Shown piece after piece: positions 23,191-32,012 of a stretch of DNA of 46,861 nucleotides. The stretch is taken from NCBI RefSeq assembly GCF_000337375.1, contig NZ_AOJG01000013.1, forward strand, positions 22,724-69,584, given 5' to 3'. A program made the translations under genes and the position numbers. The notes below the pieces were generated by a model that made no database searches, was not told the origin of the DNA, and saw only the letters and a list, made by a program, of their open reading frames with translations. The number at the start of each line of letters is the position of its first letter. Positions within the stretch are counted from its first letter, which is position 1. The DNA comes from Halorubrum lipolyticum DSM 21995. Its GTDB lineage: Archaea; Halobacteriota; Halobacteria; Halobacteriales; Haloferacaceae.

Positions 23191-24258
23191 ATGCAGCAGC
23201 CCGAGCCGCAGTCGTTCGAACGGGTGCTCTCGTCGATGTGTACCGAACCGCACCCCGCGGCCCGGGAGGCGGCAGAGCGGTTCCTCGCGACGAACCCGGG
23301 CGACCCGGCCACGTACGAGGCGGTCGCGTCGCTCGAAGAGCGCGCGGTCGAACTGCTCGCGACGCTCGCGGATCACCCGACCCCGACCGACGCCGCGGGG
23401 TACGTCACGTCCGGCGGCACCGAGGCGAACGTACAGGCGGTCCGGTCCGCGCGGAACCGCCACGACGCGGCCGACGTGAACGTCGTCGTTCCCGAGAGCG
23501 GCCACTTCTCGTTTCACAAGGCCGCGGAGCTGCTCGACGTGGAGCTCCGGACAGTACCCGTCGACGACGACTTCCGGACCCGGACCGACGCCGTCGCGGC
23601 CGCGGTCGACGGGGCGACGGCGCTGGTCGTCGGCGTCGCCGGGAGCACGGAGTACGGGCGAGTGGACCCGATCCCGGCGCTGACCGAAATCGCTCACGAC
23701 GCCGGCGCGCTCATGCACGTCGACGCGGCGTGGGGCGGGTTCGTACTCCCCTTCGCCGACGGGGAGTGGTCGTTCGGCGACGCCGCCGTCGACACGCTGA
23801 CGATCGACCCGCACAAGTTCGGACAGGCGGCGGTGCCGGCCGGCGGGCTCCTCGCCCTCGAGGACGCGGCGCTGGACGCGCTCGCGGTCGACACGCCCTA
23901 CCTCGAGACGCGGTCGCAGGCGACGCTGACGGGGACCCGGAGCGGCGCGGGCGTCGCCGGCGCGGTCGCCGCGATGGAGGCGCTGTGGCCGGACGGCTAC
24001 CGCGACGCGGTCGAGCGCGCGACCGCCAACGCCGAGTGGCTCGCCGGGGCGCTCGGCGATCGCGGGTACGACGTGGTCGAACCGGAGCTCCCGCTCGTCG
24101 CCGCGGCGCTCCCGGAGCCCGAGTTCGACGCGCTGCGGGAGGCGGGCTGGAAGGTTTCGCGGACGGGTCGCGGCGAGTTGCGCGTCGTCTGCATGCCCCA
24201 CGTGACGCGGGAGACGCTCCGAGCGTTCGTGGCGGACCTCGATCGGATACGAGGGTGA
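23191..24258 (+). CDS. mfnA: PLP-dependent aspartate/tyrosine decarboxylase (MfnA family)
   Basis: A 355-aa group II decarboxylase. Landmarks are [46 protein letters not shown] and the PLP Lys209 in [16 protein letters not shown]. In methanogens MfnA makes tyramine for methanofuran. Haloarchaea lack that cofactor, and relatives in other archaea decarboxylate aspartate to beta-alanine for coenzyme A, so aspartate 1-decarboxylase is the likelier activity here. It is 78 bp after ppsA in the same direction with no strong promoter visible between, so it may share its transcript. Confidence 0.88.
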   Translation: MQQPEPQSFERVLSSMCTEPHPAAREAAERFLATNPGDPATYEAVASLEERAVELLATLADHPTPTDAAGYVTSGGTEANVQAVRSARNRHDAADVNVVVPESGHFSFHKAAELLDVELRTVPVDDDFRTRTDAVAAAVDGATALVVGVAGSTEYGRVDPIPALTEIAHDAGALMHVDAAWGGFVLPFADGEWSFGDAAVDTLTIDPHKFGQAAVPAGGLLALEDAALDALAVDTPYLETRSQATLTGTRSGAGVAGAVAAMEALWPDGYRDAVERATANAEWLAGALGDRGYDVVEPELPLVAAALPEPEFDALREAGWKVSRTGRGELRVVCMPHVTRETLRAFVADLDRIRG

Positions 24259-24310
24259 CCGGCCGAGGGGGCGCCGACTCCTTTTCAACGGAACCGCGGC
24301 CACCCCAGCC

Positions 24311-24973
24311 GTGATCGCCTTCAGCGACCTCGCCCGCGCCGCCTACTGTCCGCGACAGCTCTACTACGCGCGCCGTGACGACGACCGGAGCGTGCCCGAC
24401 GAGGTGCGGGCTCGGATCGACCTCGCTTTTCGGTATCCCTCGCTCGCCGACGCGCCGGACGCGACGCTCCGACGACTGCCGATCCGCCGGTCGCCTGCCG
24501 CGTACCGCCGGAACCTCTCGCGGCTCCGCGAGCGCGGCGACTACGACCGGCTCGTCGACCCCGAGCGCGAGCGCGCCTTCCGATCCGGAAAGGACTGCCA
24601 CGGGACGGTCCACAAGGTGCTCGCGGGTGAGGCGGGTTCAGACCCGCCGGTCCCGACCGTTGTCTCGCCCGGCGAGCCGCCGACGAACGGCGTCTGGGAG
24701 CCGCAGGCGGTCAGGGCCGTCGCCGTCGCCAAGGCGGTCGCGTGGGAGCGCGAGCGCGAGGTGCCGCGCGCGCTCGTCGAGTACCCGAGCGTCGGGACCG
24801 TCCGCGAGGTCCGACTCACGACCCGGAAGAAGGCCGCCTACCGGCGGGCGCTGCGAGCCGCTCGCGCGATCGAGGGTCCGCCGGCGCGCGTCGACGACGA
24901 CCGGTGTTCCGCCTGCGACTACCGAGACCGGTGCGGAACGGGACGGCGGTCGTTCCGGTCGCTGCTGAGGTGA
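24311..24973 (+). CDS. Stand-alone Cas4-like protein, nuclease motif degenerate
   Basis: A 220-aa protein with a GTG start at 24311. The ends match the Cas4/Dna2-type fold: N-terminal IAFSDLARAAYCPRQLYYAR with one Cys, and C-terminal CSACDYRDRC with three, the four ligands of the usual iron-sulfur cluster. Between them is a segment like RGVxHKVL, then a VVSPGEPP turn and WEPQAVRAVAVAKAVAWERE, which corresponds to the core helix carrying the Q motif. The positions where Cas4 has D and E-x-K appear as TVHKVL and VVSPGE, so nuclease activity is doubtful. No cas gene or CRISPR array is in the window. Its role is unknown; DNA repair is a guess. Confidence 0.72.
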   Translation: MIAFSDLARAAYCPRQLYYARRDDDRSVPDEVRARIDLAFRYPSLADAPDATLRRLPIRRSPAAYRRNLSRLRERGDYDRLVDPERERAFRSGKDCHGTVHKVLAGEAGSDPPVPTVVSPGEPPTNGVWEPQAVRAVAVAKAVAWEREREVPRALVEYPSVGTVREVRLTTRKKAAYRRALRAARAIEGPPARVDDDRCSACDYRDRCGTGRRSFRSLLR

Positions 24974-25020
24974 GACGGCGGGCGGGACAGCCGAGCGCTC
25001 GGCACCTCTGAGCCCGTCGA

Positions 25021-25509
25021 CTACGGCGAGAAGGAGGTCCCGCACTCGGGACACGTGAACCGGAACCGCCCCTCGTCGGTCAGCTCGGTCGCGTGCGGGA
25101 GCTCCTCGCCGCACTCGCGGCACTCGATCAGCGACTCGATCCGGTCCCAGTCGTGGCGCGCGCCGGGCGCGCCGAACGCCCACGCGACGACCTCCTCGCT
25201 GGCGTCCTCGCGCACGAAGCCCGACTGGAACTCCCCCGGCGCGAACCGTATCAGCTCGCCGGCGCCGACGTCGACCCGCTCGCGCTCGCGACCCACCTCG
25301 AAGGTGGCGGTCCCCGAGAGCACGTAGAACACCTCCTCCTGGTCGCCGTGCGTGTGGAGCCCGCCGGAGAACGCGTCTCCCGGGGCGAGCTCGAAGTAAT
25401 TCATCGCGACGTGTTCGGTGCCGAGCACCCGCGAGACCGGCTTTCGCAGGTCGTGGACGCCCATCGGGTTCGTGACGACGTCGACGTCGTCGATCGCGGC
25501 TTTTCGCAT
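25021..25509 (-). CDS. Cupin-domain protein with C-terminal zinc ribbon
   Basis: A 162-aa protein. Residues about 35-115 are a single cupin barrel (HVAMNYFELAPGDAFSGGLH, HGDQEEVFYVLSGTATFEVG) with His and Glu ligands for a metal. The tail carries a zinc ribbon CRECGEEL and CPECGTSF. The start at 25509 gives the family-like opening MRKAAIDDVDVVTNPMGVHD. Cupin-zinc ribbon proteins are frequent in haloarchaea and uncharacterised; metal-dependent small-molecule binding is inferred. Divergent from the isopropylmalate-synthase-like gene. Confidence 0.8.
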   Translation of the reverse strand: MRKAAIDDVDVVTNPMGVHDLRKPVSRVLGTEHVAMNYFELAPGDAFSGGLHTHGDQEEVFYVLSGTATFEVGRERERVDVGAGELIRFAPGEFQSGFVREDASEEVVAWAFGAPGARHDWDRIESLIECRECGEELPHATELTDEGRFRFTCPECGTSFSP

Positions 25510-25682
25510 ACCGATCCGTCCGACGGCGGCCGTATAACCGTATCCCCGGTGTCGCATCTGCGGCCTCTCCTCGGAGGGAGCGCCCGACCGCGCTGCGGTA
25601 GCCGTCCGGTCAAACCTGTCGCGATCCGACGGTTTATCCGTGTGTGACTCGTCGGCACGGACACGAATGACACGAGACGATC

Positions 25683-27368
25683 GTGGTCGTTCGGGGGATA
25701 GAGGAAGTCGCCTCACGGCGGCTGGCCGCGAAATTCTCCGACGATAACGACACCGGGGCGCGACCGCCCCGCGGCGGTACCGCCCCCGAACCCACCGACG
25801 AGCCGACGGACTCCCTTTTGACCCCAACACCACTCACCACACTCGACGAGGTACAGCTGTTAGACACCACCCTGCGCGACGGCGAGCAGATGCCGGGCGT
25901 CTCGCTCAAGCCGGCCGAGAAGGTCGAGGTCGCCCGCGAACTCGACGCGGCGGGGATGCACCTGATCGAGGCCGGCTCGGCGTGCACCTCCGAGGGCGAG
26001 CGCGAGGCGATCCGCCGGGTCGCGAGCGAGGGCCTCGACGCGACCGTGACGAGCTTCGCCCGCGGCGTGAAAGCCGACATCGACCACGCGCTCGACTGCG
26101 GCGTCGACGGCGTGAATCTCGTCGTCCCCGCCTCGGACAAACACGTCGAGACGAAGGTCGGCTCGACCCGCGACGGCGTGGTGGAGACGACGGTCGAACT
26201 CGTCGAGTACGCCAACGACCACGGGCTGTGGGTCGAGGTGCTCGGCGAGGACGGCTCCCGCGCCGATCTCGACTACCTCGAGCGCCTGCTCGGTGCCGGT
26301 CTCGACGCCGGCGCCGACCGGATCTGCTACTGCGACACCGTCGGCGCGGCCGATCCGGAGCGCACCGCGCAGGTCGTCTCGCGGCTCGCCGACCGCGGCC
26401 CGACGAGCCTCCACACCCACGACGACCTCGGCTTCGGCGTGGCGAACGTCCACGCGGGGCTGAAGGCGGGCGCTGACACCGTTCACGGCACCGTAATGGG
26501 CGTCGGCGAGCGCGCCGGCAACGTCGCCTTGGAGGAGGTCGCCATCGCGCTCGATCGGTCGTACGATATCGACACCGTCGAGTTAGAGCGACTCTATCGG
26601 CTCTGCCGGACCGTGTCGGAGGCGACCGGCGTCGCGCTCCCGCCGAACAAGGCGGTTTGCGGCGCCAACGCCTTCGCCCACGAGTCCGGGATCCACACGG
26701 ACGGGACCCTGAAGGACGGAACGATGTACGAGCCGTACCCGCCGGAGACGGTCGGCCGCGAGCGGCGGCTCGTCCTCGGCAAACACGCCGGGCGCGCAGG
26801 GGTCAAGGCCGCGCTCGCGGAACACGACGTGGCGGTCGACGACGACGAACTGAGCGAGGTCGTGAACCGCGTGAAGGAGCTCGGCGACCGCGGGAAGCGC
26901 GTCACCGACGCCGACCTCCTCGCGATCACCGAGGACGTGCAGGGTCGCGAGCGCGACCGCCACGTCGAGCTCGTCGACCTGTCGGCCACCTCCGGCGGGA
27001 ACCTCCCGACGGCGTCGGTCCGGCTCCGCGTCGGCGACGACGAGCGCGTCGCCTCCGGCACGGGCGCCGGCCCCGTCGACGCCGGTCTCGAGGCCGTTCG
27101 GGCCGCGCTGGCCGGCGATTCCGCCGGCGAGGAGGTCTCCTTCGACCTCGACTCCTATCACGTCGACGCGATCACGGGCGGCACCGACGCGGTCGTCACC
27201 GTCGAGGTCGACCTCTCGCGCGGCGACCGGTCGGTCTCAGTTTCCTCGACCGACGCCGACATCACGCGCGCCAGCGTCGTCGCGATGGTCGACGGGCTCG
27301 ACCGCCTGCTCTCGGCCGCCGCCGAGGACGGGGCGACGCCGGACGCGGCCTCGCTGGCGGACGACTGA
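25683..27368 (+). CDS. 2-isopropylmalate / (R)-citramalate synthase family protein
   Basis: A 561-aa enzyme of the HMGL-like acyl transferase family. The TIM barrel (about 57-320) has LLDTTLRDGEQMPGVSLKP, LIEAGSACTSEGER, DRICYCDTVGAADPE, LHTHDDLGFGVANV and ANAFAHESGIHTDG. The C-terminal LeuA allosteric domain (about 430-545) is present, so feedback by a branched-chain amino acid is expected. It condenses acetyl-CoA with 2-oxoisovalerate (leucine) or pyruvate (isoleucine by citramalate); motifs do not separate these safely. The start is uncertain: GTG at 25683 gives a 50-residue unconserved extension, and TTG at 25818 is an alternative. A 26-codon frame starting at ATG 25667 overlaps its 5' end. 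Confidence 0.87.
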   Translation: MVVRGIEEVASRRLAAKFSDDNDTGARPPRGGTAPEPTDEPTDSLLTPTPLTTLDEVQLLDTTLRDGEQMPGVSLKPAEKVEVARELDAAGMHLIEAGSACTSEGEREAIRRVASEGLDATVTSFARGVKADIDHALDCGVDGVNLVVPASDKHVETKVGSTRDGVVETTVELVEYANDHGLWVEVLGEDGSRADLDYLERLLGAGLDAGADRICYCDTVGAADPERTAQVVSRLADRGPTSLHTHDDLGFGVANVHAGLKAGADTVHGTVMGVGERAGNVALEEVAIALDRSYDIDTVELERLYRLCRTVSEATGVALPPNKAVCGANAFAHESGIHTDGTLKDGTMYEPYPPETVGRERRLVLGKHAGRAGVKAALAEHDVAVDDDELSEVVNRVKELGDRGKRVTDADLLAITEDVQGRERDRHVELVDLSATSGGNLPTASVRLRVGDDERVASGTGAGPVDAGLEAVRAALAGDSAGEEVSFDLDSYHVDAITGGTDAVVTVEVDLSRGDRSVSVSSTDADITRASVVAMVDGLDRLLSAAAEDGATPDAASLADD

Positions 27369-27407
27369 GGGCGACGGAACCCGCGTCCGTCCGACGCGCC
27401 GTCGCTT

Positions 27408-29078
27408 CTACCGCTTCTCGCCGCGCAGCCACGCGTAATCGCAGGCGTCGAGCTCGAACGTGACGCCCCCCTTCGCGACGTAGTGCCCGCCGTCGCCGAC
27501 GACGTGCTCGACCGTCTCGGGGTCGACGTCGAAGCCGACGACCTCCTTGCGGTGCCCGTCCGCGAGGTTGTGCGCGCAGAGCAGGACGGTCCCGTCCTCG
27601 TCCGTCCCGTCCCCCGCGCCGTGGTCGAACCGGTGGACGCGCGTCTCCTTGTGGTCGGTGTCGAGCGCGCGGTAGTCACCGCGGGCGATCTCCGGGCAGG
27701 CGTCGCGGGCGGCCACGAGCGCCTCGACGCGCGAGAGCAGCGAGTCGGGGTCGTCTCGCTGGGCGGCGACGTTGACCCGGTCGTAGGCGTACGCCCCCTC
27801 GTCGACCACAGGGTTGTAACAGTCCTCGGGGGCGGCCGCCGAGAAGCCGCCGTTCGCCGAGTCGTCCCACTGCATCGGGGTGCGGACGGCCTCGCGCTCG
27901 GGGAGCGAGAGGTCCGCGCCCATCCCGATCTCGTCGCCCGACTGGAGCGCGACGGAGCCCGGGAGGGAGAAGAGGAGGCTGTGGGCGACGGCGATCCGAT
28001 CGCGGTCGCCGCCGTACAGGTCGGCGAGCCGCAGGCGGTGGCCGCGCTCGAAGATCCACGAGTCGCCGGCGTCGTCGCCGAAGTACTCGCGGGCGTGCTC
28101 GAACGCCTCCTCGGGGAGCTTCAGCAGGTTCCACTCGTCGTGGTTCCGGAGGAAGTTCACCCAGCCGCCCACCTCGGAGACGTCCGGGAGGATCTCCTCG
28201 GCGCGCTGGAGCGGCCACGTGTCCTTCACGCCGACCGCGTACGTGAGGTGCGCGTTCATCACGAAGTTGAACTGGAGGTGGAACGCCTCGCCGTCGCCGA
28301 AGTAGTAGTCGAGGTGCTCCGGCTCGTCGTCGGCCTCGGCGAGCAGCACCGCGTCGGACTGCTCCGCCTCGACGACCCGCCGCATCTCCTTGAACAGCTC
28401 GATGGACTCGCCGAGGTCGGTCTCGTCGAGGGTGGTCGCCTCGTGCCCCTTCGGCATCAGCATCGGGTGAGCGGCGTCGATCCGGAAGCCGTCGGCGCCC
28501 TGGTCGAGCCAGAACCGGAGCACGTCGTACAGCTCCTCGCGGACCGCGGGGTTCGCGACGTTGAGGTCGGGCTGGTGGCCGTAGAACTGGTGGAAGTAGT
28601 GTTTGCCGGCGATCTCGTCGTACGTCCAGACGCCGTCCTCGTACTCCGGGAAGATGTTGCCGCGCTGGTGGGCGTCGTCGACGTGGCTCGTCCACAGGTA
28701 GTAGTCGTGGTACTCCGACTCGGGGTCCTCGCGGGCGCGGCGGAACCACTCGTGGTCGTTCGAGGTGTGGTTGAAGACGAGGTCGGTGATCACCCGGATC
28801 CCGCGCTCGTGCGCCCGGTCGGCGAACTCGCGGAAGTCGTCGAGGGTCCCGAGCCGGTCGTCGACGCCGTAGTAGTCGGCCACGTCGTAGCCGTTGTCGC
28901 GGAGCGGGCTCGGGTAGAACGGGCGGATCCACACGGCGTCGACGCCGAGGTCGTCGAGGTGGTCGAGCCGGTCTATCGCGCCGCGGAAGTCGCCCCAGCC
29001 GTCGCCGTCGCTGTCGTTGAAGGTCTTGACGTCGAAGGAGTAGATCGTCGCGTCCTCGTACCAGTCCGGATCGCTCAT
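27408..29078 (-). CDS. GH13 alpha-amylase-family enzyme, trehalose synthase-like
   Basis: A 556-aa GH13 protein. It opens DPDWYEDATIYSFDVKTFND and has the four conserved regions: DLVFNHTS, GFRIDAAHPM (nucleophile Asp), LLAEADDE (acid/base Glu) and FLRNHDEW. These, and the TreS-like GDEIGMGADLSLPEREAVRT and MQWDDSANGGFS, point to the maltose-trehalose isomerase (trehalose synthase) subgroup or a close alpha-glucosidase. A C-terminal beta domain of about 100 residues completes it. It is cytoplasmic, with no signal. Trehalose is a compatible solute in some haloarchaea. No other sugar gene is adjacent. Divergent from the small gene at 29172. Confidence 0.87.
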   Translation of the reverse strand: MSDPDWYEDATIYSFDVKTFNDSDGDGWGDFRGAIDRLDHLDDLGVDAVWIRPFYPSPLRDNGYDVADYYGVDDRLGTLDDFREFADRAHERGIRVITDLVFNHTSNDHEWFRRAREDPESEYHDYYLWTSHVDDAHQRGNIFPEYEDGVWTYDEIAGKHYFHQFYGHQPDLNVANPAVREELYDVLRFWLDQGADGFRIDAAHPMLMPKGHEATTLDETDLGESIELFKEMRRVVEAEQSDAVLLAEADDEPEHLDYYFGDGEAFHLQFNFVMNAHLTYAVGVKDTWPLQRAEEILPDVSEVGGWVNFLRNHDEWNLLKLPEEAFEHAREYFGDDAGDSWIFERGHRLRLADLYGGDRDRIAVAHSLLFSLPGSVALQSGDEIGMGADLSLPEREAVRTPMQWDDSANGGFSAAAPEDCYNPVVDEGAYAYDRVNVAAQRDDPDSLLSRVEALVAARDACPEIARGDYRALDTDHKETRVHRFDHGAGDGTDEDGTVLLCAHNLADGHRKEVVGFDVDPETVEHVVGDGGHYVAKGGVTFELDACDYAWLRGEKR

Positions 29079-29171
29079 GGGACGTGGTACGGAACACGGG
29101 GTTGGGTTTCTTGCGATCCCCGCTGCCGCCGTCTGACGGGGTTTTTAAGCGATGCCGCCCGAACGTCGCCC

Positions 29172-29483
29172 GTGAGCGTCGTCGTCGCGGTGAAACCCTC
29201 CGCCCGCAAGCGCAACGCGAAGGTGGGTCGACTCGTCTTCGAGGACGGCTCCCGCCACGCGTTCGAGAGCCGCGCGGCCGCCGAGCGCTGGGCCGACGAC
29301 CTCTCGACGGGCGACGGCCACGTCTGGGTCGCGAGCGCGCATCCCCGCGACGGCGACGACGCCGACTGCTACCTCGTCTCGCGGGCGACCAACGCGAAGC
29401 TCGAGGCCGCTTACGACAAGCGCCGACGGCGGCTCCGCGGCGACGCCGCCCCGGAACAGGAGTCGCTGGGCGGAGAGCCGTAG
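29172..29483 (+). CDS. Small basic haloarchaeal protein of unknown function
   Basis: A 103-aa protein beginning with GTG, placed 27 bp after a TATA box (gtttttaag, 29141-29149), so probably leaderless. It reads VVVAVKPSARKRNAKVGRLV, FEDGSRHAFESRAAAERWAD and KLEAAYDKRRRRLRG: a small alpha/beta start and a very basic tail, unusual among the acidic neighbours. The basic tail suggests nucleic-acid or ribosome binding, but no family is recognised. Confidence 0.7.
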   Translation: MSVVVAVKPSARKRNAKVGRLVFEDGSRHAFESRAAAERWADDLSTGDGHVWVASAHPRDGDDADCYLVSRATNAKLEAAYDKRRRRLRGDAAPEQESLGGEP

Positions 29484-29500
29484 CGGTCGGCCGCGACCGA

Positions 29501-29866
29501 CTACTCCGCTTCGACGATGTCGTCGCGGAACTCCTCGACGGCCGCCAGCACCGCCTCTCGGTCCGCGTCGTCGACGTCGAACTCCGCGAGGGCGTCGTCG
29601 AGGTGCGTCGCGATCGCGCCGAACTCCGTGCCGGTGATTCCCATCCCGTCGTGAGCCTCGTCCATGGTGTCCCCGTCGTACTCGGCGGGGCCGCCGGCGA
29701 CCGCGCTCAGGAACCGCGTCTGGTGCGCCCGCTGCGCCGTCATGTCGACGTCCTCGAAGTGGTGTGCGACCCGGTCGTCGTCGAGGACCCGGTCGTAGAA
29801 CTCGTCGACGACCGCACCGATCGCCTCGCGTCCACCCAGCCGCTCGTACAGCGTGTGATCGTTCAC
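29501..29866 (-). CDS. Truncated haemoglobin, group I
   Basis: A 121-aa protein with GTG start at 29866, supported by a TATA-like tctttatcac about 26 bp upstream. It shows the truncated-globin pattern: TLYERLGGREAIGAVVDEFY with the B10-like Tyr, VAHHFEDVDM, the E-helix QRAHQTRFL, and the proximal His in DEAHDGMGIT. It binds haem and oxygen or nitric oxide; NO detoxification or oxygen chemistry are known roles in the family. The small gene at 29172 converges with it, stops 17 bp apart. Confidence 0.9.
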   Translation of the reverse strand: MNDHTLYERLGGREAIGAVVDEFYDRVLDDDRVAHHFEDVDMTAQRAHQTRFLSAVAGGPAEYDGDTMDEAHDGMGITGTEFGAIATHLDDALAEFDVDDADREAVLAAVEEFRDDIVEAE

Positions 29867-30047
29867 GGTCGGGATCTGCCGACGGGTGATAAAGACCCTT
29901 CCCCCCACTCCCGCTGGCTCGGGTTCCGGACCGAACACGTTCGCGCTCCTCCGGGCTCCCGGCCTCACGCCGACGGTGATCGACGGCGGACGGAAATACG
30001 GACAGACGACAAAACGCGTCGCTGACCGGTCGGAAACGCGAGAGAAG

Positions 30048-30132
30048 CGCCGAGGCGGAGATTTGAACTCCGGTGTCCGAATGGACAGTAGATTTCGAAT
30101 CTACCGCCTTGGCCAGGCTAGGCTACCTCGGC
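30048..30132 (-). tRNA. tRNA-Ser (anticodon CGA)
   Basis: Read on the minus strand, the acceptor stem GCCGAGG pairs with CCTCGGC and is followed by a G discriminator. The anticodon arm is GTAGA-TTCGAAA-TCTAC with anticodon CGA (Ser, UCG codons). A long variable arm (GTCC/GGAC) marks a class II tRNA, and the T arm is CGGAG-TTCAAAT-CTCCG. CCA is not encoded. No intron is seen. The 85-nt length is normal for Ser. Confidence 0.95.
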
Positions 30133-30280
30133 TCGTTCTTCGGTTGGCCGGTTCCGCTGTTATGCGTTTCGATCGCCGACGCCGACGGTGGGGTCGGCCG
30201 GTACGGTCACCGGTGGGGTCGGCCAATTGCTTCGGCCGCCCCGCGACAACGCTTTTCGGCGCGGATCGCGTGGTAGCGGT

Positions 30281-31243
30281 ATGGACGTCCCCGAAGCCGC
30301 GGCGGCCTGCTCCCGCGTCGTCGACGAGGTCGGCGGCGCGGTCGTGGCCGACCGCGAGTTCCTCGACCGCGTCACGCTCGGCATCCTCGCCCGCGGCCAC
30401 GTCCTCTTGGAGGACGTGCCCGGCACCGGCAAGACCCTCTCGGCGCGCTCGTTCGCGGCCGCGCTCGGCTTAGAGTTCTCGCGGGTCCAGTTCACGCCCG
30501 ACCTCCTCCCGAGCGACGTGACCGGGACCAACGTGTTCGACGAGCGCGACGGCTCCTTCGCCTTCTCGCCCGGACCGATCTTCGCGAACGTCGTGCTCGC
30601 CGACGAGATCAACCGCGCGCCGCCGAAGACGCAGGCCGCCCTGCTGGAGGCGATGGAGGAGGGCCAGGTGACCGTCGACGGGGAGACCCACGAGCTCCCG
30701 AAGCCCTTCTACGTCATCGCGACGCAGAACCCGGTCGAGAGCGAGGGCGCGTTCCCGCTCCCCGAGGCCCAGCTCGACCGGTTCACGATCAAGACCGCGA
30801 TCGGCTACCCCGACGACGAGGGCGAGGTCGATCTGCTCCGGCGGCGCGCCGGCCGCGTCGCGCAGGCGCCGACGGTCGAGCGCGTGCTCGATCCCGACGC
30901 CGTCGCGGACCTCCGGGAAGTGCCCGAGACGGTCCGGGTCGACGACGACCTGCTGGAGTACATGGCGTCGGTCGCCCGCGCCACCCGAAACGACCGCCGC
31001 GTCGACGTGGGGGTCTCCCCGCGCGGCACGCAGCGGCTCTTCGAGACGGCGCGGGCCGCCGCGGTCATTTCCGACCGCGAGTTCGTCACGCCGGACGACG
31101 TGAAACGCGTCGCGGAGCCGGCGCTCGCCCACCGGCTCGTGTTGACCCCGGACGCCGCCGTCAACGACGCCGACAAGCGCGACGTGATCGCCGACGTGCT
31201 CGACCGGGTCGCGGTGCCGACGGTCGAGGCGCCGGAGGCCTGA
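30281..31243 (+). CDS. MoxR-family AAA+ ATPase
   Basis: A 320-aa MoxR ATPase: Walker A LLEDVPGTGKTLSAR (about residues 40-55), Walker B VLADEINRAPPKTQAALLEA, sensor FYVIATQNPVESEGAFPLPE, then a helical lid domain. MoxR proteins act as chaperones that load metal cofactors or assemble complexes with von Willebrand A partners. Usually a DUF58 and VWA genes follow directly; here pyrE on the other strand follows, so this copy is an orphan. The ATG at 30281 begins the family-like MDVPEAAAACSRVVDEV. Confidence 0.9.
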   Translation: MDVPEAAAACSRVVDEVGGAVVADREFLDRVTLGILARGHVLLEDVPGTGKTLSARSFAAALGLEFSRVQFTPDLLPSDVTGTNVFDERDGSFAFSPGPIFANVVLADEINRAPPKTQAALLEAMEEGQVTVDGETHELPKPFYVIATQNPVESEGAFPLPEAQLDRFTIKTAIGYPDDEGEVDLLRRRAGRVAQAPTVERVLDPDAVADLREVPETVRVDDDLLEYMASVARATRNDRRVDVGVSPRGTQRLFETARAAAVISDREFVTPDDVKRVAEPALAHRLVLTPDAAVNDADKRDVIADVLDRVAVPTVEAPEA

Positions 31244-31278
31244 CGCCGATTTAAAAGGGTCGAACCGCTCGAGCCGGG

Positions 31279-31827
31279 CTACTCCGCGTCCCGCTCCGCC
31301 AGCAGCTCCGTCGCCGTCAGCAGCGACTCCAGCTCGATGTCGTGGTCGGCGAGCAGCTCCTCGGCGCCCTCCTCGCGGTCGACGACCACGAGCACGCGGT
31401 TCACCGTCGCGCCCGCCTCGCGGAGCGCCTCGACGGCGTCGACGGCCGACTGCCCGGTCGTCGCGATGTCCTCCAACACGACGACCTCCTCGCCCTCGTC
31501 GAGCCGGCCCTCGATGCGGTTGCCCGTGCCGTACTCCTTCGCCTGCTTGCGCGCGATGACGTACGGGCGGCCCATCTCGGCGGCCGTGACGGCCACGAGC
31601 GGGACCGCGCCCAGCGCGACGCCCGCGAGCTTCGCGTCGGTGTCGGCGAGCCGGTCCGCGAACGCCTCGCTCACGAGCCGGAGCGCGTCGGGGTCGGTCT
31701 CGAAGAGGTACTTGTCGACGTAGTAGTCGCTCGTCCCGCCGTGCGAGAGCTCGAACTCGCCGAACCGGACGGCGTCGGCCGCCCGCAGCGCGGCGACCAG
31801 CTCGCTCCGTCGCTCGTCGTCGGTCAT
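31279..31827 (-). CDS. pyrE: Orotate phosphoribosyltransferase
   Basis: A 182-aa protein. It transfers ribose-5-phosphate from PRPP to orotate to make OMP in pyrimidine synthesis. It shows [20 protein letters not shown], the catalytic loop [15 protein letters not shown], and the PRPP motif [14 protein letters not shown]. The ATG at 31827 lies about 26 bp after a TATA-like gtttatgg, supporting it over an upstream frame to 31890. It is monocistronic here and converges with moxR. Confidence 0.93.
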   Translation of the reverse strand: MTDDERRSELVAALRAADAVRFGEFELSHGGTSDYYVDKYLFETDPDALRLVSEAFADRLADTDAKLAGVALGAVPLVAVTAAEMGRPYVIARKQAKEYGTGNRIEGRLDEGEEVVVLEDIATTGQSAVDAVEALREAGATVNRVLVVVDREEGAEELLADHDIELESLLTATELLAERDAE

Positions 31828-32012
31828 ACCGAGACAGCGCGCGGCGGCGACCATAAACGGGTCGGAACGCGAGCGATACCGCTCGTTCACTTATAAATAA
31901 TCGATCCGCTACAGCAATTCACGTCCTCCCGTCGTCAATCGGGGCGTCGATCACGACAGGAGAGCACGCTCGGATCAACATATTCACTACAGGCCGTCAC
32001 GAACCGGGGTGT

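Noticed and set aside
24311-24973. Cas4-like gene as a sign of a CRISPR-Cas locus
   Set aside because: No cas1, cas2, effector gene or repeat-spacer array occurs in the window, and the nuclease motif seems lost.
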